A DNA stretch of 64,000 nucleotides from Corinectria fuckeliana (taxonomy: Eukaryota; Ascomycota; Sordariomycetes; Hypocreales; Nectriaceae). The position numbers and the translations under genes were made by a program. Below, piece by piece: positions 22,901-33,258 of the stretch. The stretch spans positions 62,001 to 126,000 of the forward strand of contig WPDH01000034.1 in assembly GCA_019137255.1 (NCBI GenBank). The letters are read 5' to 3'. The notes beneath the pieces were generated by a model, which saw only the letters and a list, made by a program, of their open reading frames with translations, ran no database searches and had not been told where the DNA came from. Within the stretch, counting starts at the first letter, position 1; each line of letters begins with the position of its first letter.

Positions 22901-23954
22901 TTGTTTCCTCCCCCCCTCCTCCATCCCCAAGTGCGTAACTGGCCAACTAACCGCAACCGCCACCCCCTTGTCTTGTTCTTTTTGCGTCGGCGGCCCTATA
23001 TTTGGTTGGAGTTGATACCCCCAGGCCCCTGGACCGAGAGTCGGAGCAGCTGAGCAGTGACCGAGCTGAATGAGAGTGAGAAACCCACCCACCCATCCCG
23101 TTCGTCGGCGGCCCAACCGGAGGGCCTCTATTTACAAGGGAATTCTAATATGGTGCGTCTTGTCTCTTTCGGGCCTTGGAGCACCCCTCACTTTGCATGT
23201 ACTCTGGCATGTAACATCACGGCATCCCAATTTTCCACGTTCTGGCCACGGTCCTACGGGTGTTTCTTCTCCTCTCTCGAGTCTCAATGTCGGGTCTCTG
23301 CCGCCCGGTGCCCTCCGCACTGGCACCATTGTAATCCCGCTCCCTGTCTGGCTGCCCCCCCCCCCTTGTCGGCTACTAGGCCTGGACGATGGGGGAAAAA
23401 GAGGGCTGTCGGTCATGGGTTCCTGTCGTAGACTGACAGCTTTGTGATTCCGGCACCCACATGCTTACGGAGTGGGGAGCTGCGGTCTTGAGATACCTCA
23501 GCGTACACGGACATTTCCCGGATTACTACAGGTCTCTAATGAGAAGGGCGTGTTCCATGCATTCGTCTCAGCCCCAATACTCGTTACAGCCTGCTCAAAC
23601 CCAGCCGGCATCCAACTAAGCTATACATAGTAACCCCGGGTTCCCTACTCGCAAGTAAGGTTCAGGGCAGGCCGTAAGGATCTCTGCGCATGGGTCAGGA
23701 ATGTGGAGAAGGATGCAGAAGCCATTTGCTTTGCTTCCATTTTCTAAACACTAGATTAGCGGCGAGTTCGTATGACGGATTTGCCTGTAATTACGCATTA
23801 GGGTACTAATTAGTAGATAGGCAAGTAGGTAAGGTAGGTAGCCGTGGTGTTTGCTTCGCCATGGCGGCTAGCGGCTGCTGCTGTCAAGTTTTGTTGCCCT
23901 TTAATCAAGCAGAAACCCCGCCATCGCCGATTGCCTGATCACCGTGGATCCTGT

Positions 23955-24001
23955 CCATCATCATCATCAGCATCATCATCATCGTCGTCGTCGTCGTCGG
24001 C
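23955..24001. repeat. CAT/CGT trinucleotide repeat
   Basis: Run of CAT units changing into CGT units, a simple microsatellite in non-coding DNA. Confidence 0.8.
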
Positions 24002-25418
24002 CATATCTCTGCATACCTTATTATTATCCTGCAATCACCATCCGTTGCGTCGCGTTGCATTGTTGGCGGTGCAGTCACATCTCGCAGGCCCGGTACATAC
24101 TTAAACATCCTCGCCCTTGTCGCATCGCAGTCGTCGCAGTCGTCGCATCCGTCTTAGTCTTGGTTATTTGTTTGCCGCCTGTTGTTGCCGGCCGGCCGGC
24201 CGACACGCCCGCACAAAGCAGCCGGCCAGCCACGAAGCCACGAAGCCACGAGGCGCGAGCTGTGAGACGACCCTGCTCAAGAACCTCAGCCTAAGACCCA
24301 AGACAAGCGCCGCCCCCGGCATTCGGGAGGCGTAGTTGCAATTGCCGTTGCACTTTGCAGCTGCAGTGCAGTCTGACACCCTCCGACGTCAGCAGCCCAG
24401 CCAAACCAGTGAGACGGAAAGGAGGCAGAACGAGTACAAGCAAGGGTGCGGATGATGTGAATGGGACCTTTTGCACTCGCTCCAACTCTCTCCAACCGTC
24501 CAATCTCCTCCTCCAAGGAAGGACCTCCAACAACCGCAGGGAACAGGAAAGGACGCCTCCAAAAGCCTCCAACGCGCCCACCCACACCCACACACACATA
24601 CAAGCCCACATACAAGCCCAAACCCTGGCCAAACCCCAGAGGCTAGAAGCTTAGATTCTTCCCACCGAACACGACACCGACAGAACGGCCTGCAACCCAC
24701 CTTTAACCTACCTTTGAGCCCTTTCCGACTTAGTTCGAAAAAGAGAGGCCCCAGAACTTTGTCCGTCCGTCGTTTCCGTCGATCCCCAATCCCCGTCCTC
24801 ATCACCCACCACCACTCGTCAATCACCCATCACCCATCGCCCATCGCCCATCGCCCATCCCACGGGGACCGCGGATTCCCACGCCCAAACGACACGGCGT
24901 CGCCTTTCTCATCCTCTCCTTCCTCGCTCTCCCTCCGCTTCTGTTGCGCGCCGCCTCTCTACCACTCTCTGCTCTTTTCCTCGTCTCAATTGCCTTTTCT
25001 ACTGCCATCTCTCTATCCTCATTTCCCTTCCCTCCCCGCATCGCAAAGCTCGTTGTCCCCCTCACCACTTACTACTGTACGCCCCGCGCAATCGCCGCTC
25101 GCTCTCACGGGAGACAGCCAGCCAGCCAGCACGACCTAACATTCAACATTCGCAGAGGGCGCCACTTGTCCCCGAATTGCCCTGCGCGCGTGCCACCACG
25201 GAGAAGAAGAAGAGGACGACTCCGCCGGAAACCATCGCAACCCGCATTGCCATTGCGCGCGCCCTTCGCTCCGGCGTCTTGGCTGGCCGTCTGCTTGCTC
25301 GTCATCAGCCAGCCGCCCGCCCGCCGCCTCCATTACTGGTTAACAAACCCTTCCAATCGATAAAGGAAGGGAAAAAGGCGACACCTTTGCCCCCCCAGTC
25401 GCTTCGACGCGATACGTC

Positions 25419-26227
25419 ATGACATACATTGTAAGTACCCAGCATCCAACCAGCATCCAACCAGCATCCAGTCATCATCATCATCAGTCATCAATCATCA
25501 TCAATCCGCCCAAAGCCCAATGCCACGTCCCACACTGCACAATGCCACTCTTCCATGCTCAACGCTTCCATGCTCCTTGCTCCTTGCTCCACGCTTTCTC
25601 TACCGCATGCCCTGTCCTACGTTCTACATCCGTTCCCATGTCTCAGGCTTTCCATTCCTCGAAGCAATGAAGCAAGCAAGCAAAGCACACGCCACACGCC
25701 ACACTTATGCACCCACTCTCCCGTCTTCTTCTTTTCACATGCACACACCACTCTCACTCTCACCCTCACTCCCACTCCCACCCAGTTAGTACACCTCAAC
25801 ACACCTCACCTACAGATTACAGACCCTGTCGCTCGCTTCACCCGTCACTCCCTCCGCCCCCTGTCTCCATCCACCCGTTTCGCTCATCGACGTTGCTTCT
25901 TCCTTTCCACTTCTGTCCCCTCCCCGGTCTCCCAGGTCTTTCCACCCCCCCTGTACCGTCCCTGCGCCGTATCATCTACCTTCCTCTCCCTCCTTCTCTC
26001 GCCCGGTGAGCAGCACCCTGTGAGTGCCCTACCTTATGGACGGCCCGTCTGCCGCACCCTGCTTGTGGCCTAAGTAGGGGTCGCTGTCTGTTCGGACTCT
26101 GGCATGCGCTCGCTCACCTATCTCGCTGCTTCTTTTGCACACTGCACTCCCACTCGCACACACACAAACACCACACACACGCCCCCCAGACCTACCTTTG
26201 GCGCCGAGAGGGAGAGAGAGAGAGAAA

Positions 26228-26264
<37 letters not shown>

Positions 26265-28283
26265 CTCACATTGCACACCCATCGTCCGTCCATAGACACA
26301 CTTACATCCGCTGTCCACACCGCCTCACCGCTCGACTGTTTGCTGTCGAACCGGTTCCGTTCCGTTTCGTCTCTCGTCAAGTGTCCTCGGACAGTCGAGC
26401 CCCCAGCGTCCCAGTCCTGTTCACCGAGTGCCATATCCCGACCCAAACCAACCCATGACCTGGAGTGCGGCCCGTTGCCGGAAGAGAAGCTTCCAAGCTT
26501 CCCCTTGCTAGACTGATTCTGATGGATATATCATTGCCTTACTCCTTCTCCCGACCCCATGGCTTGTTTGCCTCGCTCGTTATCCCTTTCAGTCTTGCAT
26601 TGCCTCGAATCTCTATGCAAATGCCTGCTTATGACTGCATCTCACAGCTATCCCTGCATTGCCCATTGCCTATTGCCTATTGCCACAGCACCATAACGTC
26701 ATGGCCTACATGATTTGATTCTGCTCAAACTTGTCACCAGCCGCTGCTACTCATCTTCTCCCCGTTGACTTCTTCCTTTTCTCTCCCTCTTTGCTGCAAC
26801 CCCTCCTGAGCTGCTCGACTTGCGCTGCTGGCTGCTGCTTGTCATGGGCAAGACACACCGGCTAATGTCCTCCCCTCTACAGCTATGTCTCGCTCACTAC
26901 TGCGACCTCCATGGGCCGACTCCTCTTATGGTCACCGAGGGCCTGCCCGCCTCATGCACCGTCTGCTTTGAGGATGGTGTTGCTCCCACCTCCGCCCACA
27001 ACCGACCTCGATCTAGCGCGCAACCCACCGGGACAAGTCCACAAACCTCGGCCGCTCTCAACGAAGCGCTGAAGAGTCTCAACCTTAGCCGCAGCTCCTC
27101 CTCTCCCGTCACGGAGCAAGATCTCCAGGCGCAGCACGCTGCCCTGCTACGATCATCCAGCTCCCACGCTGTTGCCACGAATCCCTCCGGCATCGACACC
27201 CCTCCCGACAGCCCGCGCCCAGCCCAGACCCAGCCGCCTCGACGCGATTCGAGCTTTCGGCGCACCTATGATGAGACCGTCACCAAGAAGCAGGGGCCTT
27301 GCGACAACTGCGCCATGACCCTCCCGCCGCGACAACAAGGAGGTTCCGGAAGCGTTCAGCTCACGGCCAACACGAGAGGTCCGACGTTGCGGACACGCGC
27401 TCCCGCAGAACGTGTCTTTGGCGCCAGCGGCCAGGCCTCGCCTCCAAGCTCCCAAACCTCAAGCGATACCGACGGAGATCGGGACGAAGGTCACAGGGCG
27501 CGCTCCCGCAACACACTCTCCACCTGTTCCCGAGACACGTCTCGCTCTAGCACTTCAACCGCCGCGGACCGCACTCCCTTCCACGTCCACTACGTCAACT
27601 ACACTTCCACTCACGACCCGGTGCTCCCTGACTCCTTCTCTCTCATCCGCGCCTCGTGCCTCCGCACCCTCTCCTTCGAGACGCTTCCGCGAGCCCCTGC
27701 CACCGCCACCCCCACGTCGCCGCTATCTTCGACCTCTCCCGCGTTTGTCACCACGCAAAGTGCCGGATCGGCGGTGTCCGGCGGCCCCATCTTCTTTGGG
27801 GACGCTCTCGCAGGCTACACTACCGCCTACATCTTTCGCATCCCGGACGTCCACGCACGCGGTCACAAGCGCGTGTACGCCTTCATGGCTCTGAGCACGC
27901 ATAGGGAGCGGCTCGCAATGAAGACGTTTGCCGTGGTCTCCGCTGCCTTCCGCGACCTTGCCGGCTGGATCCAGCAGCTTGCCGAAGCCGAAGCCGAGCG
28001 CGTAGCCGAGACGTCGCCTATCGGCAGTAACGTCTACGGCGGCGGCCCAGCACCATCTAAACAGCCAGCTGTCGAACCTTCTTCGGCCGCACCGGACCGC
28101 GGCGGCAGCAGTTTCCTCACGGGAGGAAGCGGATTCACCCGAAGGATGGGTGGCGGGGGTGGTGCCTCGGCTCCCAAGGCCCGTGGCCTGGCGGAGATTG
28201 TTGGGCAACCAGACATCTTCATCGAGTTGCACCGCCGATTCGTCCACCTCCTCTTCGAGGTTGGTGTTACCTTGGGCTCGTAA
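25419..28283 (+). CDS. lst7: LST7-type folliculin longin-domain protein
   Basis: Exon 1 is only 25419-25430 (ATG ACA TAC ATT), followed by a GTAAGT donor. Exon 2 is 26883-28283 after a branch-like CTAAT and a CTCTACAG acceptor. The join is in phase and gives MTYILCLAHYCDLHGPTPLM, the conserved opening of fungal folliculin/Lst7 proteins; total 470 residues. Further landmarks are a CxxC pair (SCTVC, later CDNC), a long Ser/Pro-rich disordered stretch (about residues 50-240), then the longin core: HVHYVNYTSTHDP, DSFSLIRASCLRTLSFE, GDALAGYTTAYIFRIPD and YAFMALSTHRE. As in yeast Lst7 there is no DENN module. Lst7 with Lst4 acts on the vacuole as a GAP for Rag GTPases in amino-acid signalling to TORC1. 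A 1,452 bp first intron is unusual for a fungus. Alternative start inside exon 2 would lose the first strand. Confidence 0.85.
26154..26263. repeat. AC-rich microsatellite inside LST7 intron 1
   Basis: CACACA/AACACC-rich segment, a GAGA run (26211-26225) and a pure AC array of about 17 units (26229-26263). It lies wholly inside the predicted LST7 intron. Confidence 0.85.
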
Positions 28284-29707
28284 AAGAGCCTCACATGCCT
28301 ATTAGCATATGCATTATACGTTTTTGCGCGCCTGCTCCAGTTCCCCCCTTGAGGGGACGCCTGAGCAAGTGTGTGTCTCTTCTCTGTTTCACAGGGATCA
28401 GCCACGGCTTACAGCGAAACTCAATGCTCGGCCTTACTGTCATTGTTGTCTTGTCTTGTCTCTCACAGACCAGCTTTGCCTAGTCTGGCCCCCAATCCCG
28501 TACTGTCTCCCGCTGCTTTCTTGGGCTCCTTTTTGAGCAAGAAGCATTGGATAGTTTGGTACAAGCGATTGCCACCTTTCAAGATGGTGTAATGGGTAAT
28601 GATAACTCGACGAAGACAACACGGTTTGGAACCGCTGAACATTACATATGGGCGACGGCCACCCTTTTCCTTTTCGATCACGGCTTCCCTCGGCAAAGAA
28701 CTTCGGACTGGGCTCGCCACAAAACTACCCCGACCAAATTGGGACGAGATACCCCAGCGCTCACCAGGACGAAGCCTTTGCCCGAGTGTGTAATTTCTAG
28801 TTCTTGTTCGCGACGGTTCGCATCTGGGGAGTTGGGAGTTGGCTTCCTTTCCTAGCCATCTCGCAGCTAAGCGCGCTTCCTTTTTACCTTTTTTTTTTCT
28901 TCTTGGTTTGTGCTTTTATTTTACCGGCAAGCATGAAAGGGGCAAGCATGAAAGGCAGGCGATTATCAAAATAGACTGGGAGGGAGGATTCGGGTAGAAC
29001 ACAAAAGTGGCAGGAGTTTCGGAAAGGTAAATGGTATTTTCTTTCTTCTTTTGCTTTACACGAGGCGATGGATGTCATGGGCAGTACTGTGGCACAATTA
29101 GCAGGACGGAACCAAGGATGTTGCATCTTCTGCAAGGGAATGAATGGTAAGGGTCAGAGACCCATATAGACGGAGGAAACTAAAAAGCCTTTTTTACCGA
29201 TTGTGACCACTACGAGTATTGCACAGTAATTGGCGGAGGCCTGTTATCTACAGATTACACCCCGCGAGTGACTTGGCATGAAGTGAACTAATAACGACAG
29301 CTGTCTCGTTTACAAGTTGCCTCGTAGAAAGACAGTCCACAAAGCAAAAGGGGAAAATATCAGTAGAAACAAAGCGAAAGGGCACACAACCCCATGGAAA
29401 GCCTAAGCCTAGAACGCCTATTGATTCTATTCTAGGGACGGCCAAAGTGAAGCGGATCCCCCCTCCGATCACCCAGTCACGTCCATCTCTCCATGCCCAT
29501 TACCAACAACCATCTAGTCCACTGAATCGTATGTTTCCGCTTCCCTTCCCCCCCATCCCCCCCCCCCTTCCCATCCTAAAGGTACGCGTTTGTTGCTCGT
29601 GTAGATATTTTCCCGGTCTGGATTATCCCCCAGATTAGGTTGTACAACGGAGAATACACACGTTGCGGAGCAGCAGATGCCGGTGGCGACGCAGGCGACG
29701 AGCGACA
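28284..29707. other. Convergent 3' region between LST7 and RPT3
   Basis: 3' UTRs of two convergent genes; contains a T-run (28882-28898) and C-run (29550-29566). No ORF with support. Confidence 0.5.
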
Positions 29708-31158
29708 TTATTTGTAAAAGTCGAACTTGTTGTCTTCGCTGGTGCCCTTGACCTGGCTCGAGTAGGCGTCCTCGAGGTCGGTCTGGATGATGTTGTAGCG
29801 GTTCTTACGGACGGCGCGCAGGCCGGCCTCTTGCATGATGGCAGCGATGACGGCGCCGGAGAGGGGGTCGTTGCGGACGATGAGGGAGTCGAGGTCGACC
29901 TCGGGGGCGAGGCTCATGTTGCTGGCGATGGTGCTGAAGATGAGGCGGCGCTCGCGACGGTCGCGCAGGGAGGGAAACTCGATCTTGCGGTCGAGACGGC
30001 CGGGTCGCAGCAGGGCCGGGTCGAGAGTGTCGGCACGGTTGGTGGCCATGATGACCTTGACGTTGGAGGTCTGGTCGAAGCCGTCCATCTGGTTGAGGAG
30101 CTCGAGCAGGATACGCTGCACCTCGCGATCCGCGCCGGTCTGGGCGTCGAAGCGCTTCGTGGCGATGGCATCGATCTCGTCGATGAAGATGATTGCGGGC
30201 GAGTTTTCGCGGGCCATGCGGAAGACGTCTCGGACCATACGAGGACCCTCACCAAGATATTTCTGGACGAATTCGGAGCCGACGACGCGGATGAAGTTGG
30301 CCGTGGTTGAGTTGGCGACGGCCTTGACCAACATGGTCTTGCCGGTACCCGGGGGCCCGTAGAGTAAAACGCCGCGGGGCGGGTCGATACCGATCTGCTT
30401 GTAGAGGTCGAAGTGCGTCAAGGGCAGCTCGACGGCCTCACGGATCTCCTGCTTCTGCATATCGAGACCGCCGACGTCGGCATACGTCACGTCGGGCTTC
30501 TCGTCGGCGCCGAGCATGGCGATAGAGGAGTCGGCCTCTGGGGGGAGGATGTCGACGAGGGCATTGGAGTGACGGTGGAGGGCGACGGAGGAGGAGGCCT
30601 TGAGCTTCTCGCGATCGAGGGTGGAGAGGATTCGGACGACGTAGTTGGATCCGGTGCTCGACTGGACGATGCCGGTACTAGAAGGGAGGGGACGATCAGC
30701 TTTGTTGATAGAAGGGCGGGACTGGCAAGGGAGGGACGTACTTTTGGTCAATAGCCTCCATAAACTGGCCGATGACCAGAGGCACACTCTGAATCCGCTT
30801 GATCTCTTCTTGAGCTCGCACCAGCTCGCGCTTCAAGCTCCTGTAGGGACGGTTAGCGGCTGTACAACACAGAGGGCGGCAGTTTTCCTCGAGCTAACAT
30901 ACCTTTGCTCATCCTTGATGTACTCTTCTTGTAGCTGAATGTATCTACGCGGCGGTCCGTCAGTCTCCGTCGTGGCCAGCCATCAATCCGGGGGTAGTCC
31001 TACTCCAGTTGCCGTTGCAGCTTCTTGAGATTTGCATAGTCATCGCCACCTTCGGTCGTCACGCCCTCGAAGCTGTCAATGGTCGGGATGGCCGAGGGCG
31101 CGGCCTTCTTGTGCGGAGGCAGGTGGTTCGCCGGGTTCTCGACAGCGACGTCGCCCAT
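29708..31158 (-). CDS. rpt3: 26S proteasome regulatory ATPase subunit Rpt3
   Basis: Four exons: 31158-31004, 30944-30903, 30840-30742 and 30677-29708; introns of 59-64 bp, all GT-AG and in phase; 421 residues, the usual Rpt3 length. The N-terminal coiled coil spans exons 1-3 (DDYANLKKLQRQLE, YIQLQEEYIKDEQR, SLKRELVRAQEEI). The OB region is followed by the AAA core with Walker A GPPGTGKT (about 206-213), Walker B IIFIDEID (about 261-268), second region of homology NRADTLDPALLRPGRLDRKIEFP and a helical lid. The protein ends in FYK, the HbYX motif that docks into the 20S alpha ring. It unfolds and translocates ubiquitinated substrates as one of six base ATPases. Start ATG follows the family N-terminus; the upstream open frame is non-homologous. 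Shares a 1.4 kb divergent promoter region with the next gene. Confidence 0.97.
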
Positions 31159-32585
31159 CTTTACGCTTCGAGAGAGGAGGGGGTTATCGGCTGCGAGGTT
31201 GGCGGTATCGCGAAATCGCTGTCGGGATCGGGGCGGAGATGAGATGTTGGTCGGGGAAGCAGGCCTGGTGGTGTTGTTTTCGGTTGATGAAGCCTCCTCG
31301 GTTTGATGCCAGTTCGACCAGGCGCCAGCAACGACTACGACGACGCACGAGAGAGCTATGGTCACCTTTCGCCTTCAGCCGGGCTTAGTCATCGCTGGCC
31401 ACCGAGTGAGTGCGCTGAGGGTGGAGTCACGTGTTCTTTCGCCGGCAACGGAAGGGAGGGACTAGTGGGGTTATAAGGAGGTCTGTGACTGGTCCACGAT
31501 GCTCGGTGGGGACCGGGGCGAAGGTGGCTCGGAACGCTGCAAGGCTTCAGGCCTCAAAAGGTACATACATACACTGAGGCTCCTGTGAAGATCAGCCACA
31601 GCCCAGGATTGGCCGGTGATCGGTAGGTGGCCTCCACAGAAACCCCCACCGCCCTTGTGGGGACGGCTGGTACACATCAGCTACGCCATGGCGGCCGGAA
31701 CGGTACGGCTCCATGAACCTCGGGGTCTTTGCGAGGGACTCATCAAGGATCAAACCACTGCACTTGGGAGTCAAGCGGAGCCGCGGAGTGCGTTAGCGGA
31801 CCTTGAACGAGGTTATGCAGGCTAGAGCGACTCGTCTTGGGTGGGATGGATCCCTGCCCAGAAGCTAGGCCAGTGAAGTCACAACCGTGTGATGCTGCGC
31901 TGATAAGGCCTCCCCGCGATTCTCGGTGAGGACGTCTAAGACGAGCGATGTAATTGTACCGTACATATCCGGGGGTGGAAGGACAGTGCAGTAGATGTTC
32001 GTACGGTATGAGTTCTTAGCTCCCAACCAACCAACTCGTTTGAAGTTGGAGAGTAGCCATCATCCATGCTCGCTTGAGGTACGGTCGGTACCGTTTAGTT
32101 ATGCCTTAGGTCGCCTCAGGTAAAGGCAAAGTACCTTGCTCTACGAATACCGAGCGTCGCACCTCCCTGTGTCGGCGTGTCGTGCTTTGAGCCGCCGAGA
32201 GGTCGGGGGTGAGGTGTGGCTTATCTGCAGGCGGTCGAGTCACTTGCCCGCTCACGGGATGATGCGGCAGTGAATCACTGGCCCAGTGTGGCCAGTCACT
32301 TGCATCTTGAAACCTCCCAAGTCGCCTGTCATTCTCAACCTTCCACCTCTCTTCCTCTGCTCTCCTCCTCGTCTCGCTGCTCACTGTTGACTGCTGACTG
32401 CACTCTCTCTTTCCTTCATACCTTCGACGGCACCGTGTTCGTACTTCGTCCTTCGTCTCCTCTTGCGTCATTCTATCTCCTCCGTCCGACCTCCGTCTCC
32501 GCTGCCATCCACGTACCCCTCGTTCCCGGTCCGGCCGCATCGTCGTCCGCCCAGCGCCAACTCAACTCCATTTACGGCTCACACC
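31159..32585. other. Divergent promoter region RPT3 / small conserved gene
   Basis: No gene. Includes a TAGGTCGCC-AGGTAAAG-AGTACCTTG segment at 32,103-32,138 of the ACCTAGGTA type seen elsewhere, and a C/T-rich leader from 32,340 to 32,585. Confidence 0.5.
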
Positions 32586-33258
32586 ATGTCGTCCTCCATC
32601 GCCATTCCCGCCGGCCCCTCGGCCTCGCCTTCATACCACCAGTCCCCCAAGGGCGCCGGCTCCTCTGCCAACAGCCCTTACTCGAGCTCGCCTTCGTCCT
32701 CCCCGCCCTCGGCCCGCAAGAACAAGGCGATGCACGCCCGCCGCCAGAGCCTCCTGGGTACGTCTTCAACCTGCATCCCAAGCCCCTCACCTGACATGCC
32801 CATATCCGTGATGACGTGACCGTCTCGGATGGCGCAACTGAGTGCACCCATTATTGTAGCGCTCGCTGACTACCCGCCTAGGCTCAAACCTCTCTAAACA
32901 AGAGTGCACCGTCATTAACATCGGCGACCCGGACGGACCTCCTCGCCTGGTATGTGCTCCCACTCCACAGTCATGGGCCCATGGGACCCGCCGCCTGCTC
33001 CGTCCGACGCATCCAGCAATCACCGACTGACACAAAAACAGATCTCGTACCTTTCCTCCAGCCAGGGCTTTGCTTGGAATCCGGGTATGCTTGCCATGTG
33101 TCAGACCTGCACTCGATCTTATCTAATCGCCCTCCTTTCCAGAAATCTTCTTGCCGTCGTATGTCGATTGCGATTATGTCCCCCTGGAGAATCGCCGAGA
33201 CCCCGTCCACGAGATCCTCCTCAGCGATGAGGAATCCAAGAAGCTGCTCCCGCAATAA
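32586..33258 (+). CDS. Small conserved fungal protein, 132 aa
   Basis: Four exons: 32586-32757, 32882-32949, 33042-33084 and 33143-33258. All introns have GTACGT/GTATGT/GTATGC donors and CAG/TAG acceptors and stay in phase. The N-terminal third is a Ser/Pro-rich disordered stretch ending in the basic KNKAMHARRQSLLGS, which resembles a phosphorylation or 14-3-3-type site. The rest is compact: QECTVINIGDPDGPPRL, ISYLSSSQGFAWNPEIFLPSY, and an acidic tail DPVHEILLSDEESKKLLPQ. I do not know a function. Three introns in 132 codons, all needed to keep the frame, make it very likely a real gene. Exon boundaries are internally consistent (399 bp coding). Confidence 0.75.

Larger units (their letters stand above)
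18713..25418. other. Gene-poor 6.7 kb stretch, LST7 upstream region
   Basis: No convincing gene. Around 19,273-19,430 a plus-strand reading (RTVAEDMTMKDAAKTAHP) looks like a decayed coding fragment without family. From 20 kb on the sequence is pyrimidine/purine-biased and low-complexity, with many long but biased overlapping ORFs on both strands (for example 21,915-21,019 and 22,363-21,527, minus). The last kilobase is strongly C/T-rich, as expected of the promoter and 5' UTR of LST7. Confidence 0.45.

Noticed and set aside
24471..25139. 222-codon plus-strand ORF rich in His/Pro/Ser
   Set aside because: Lies in the pyrimidine-rich LST7 leader; composition follows the C/T bias.
26029..26458. 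ORFs coding Cys-Val or His-Thr runs
   Set aside because: Translation of the AC microsatellite inside the LST7 intron.
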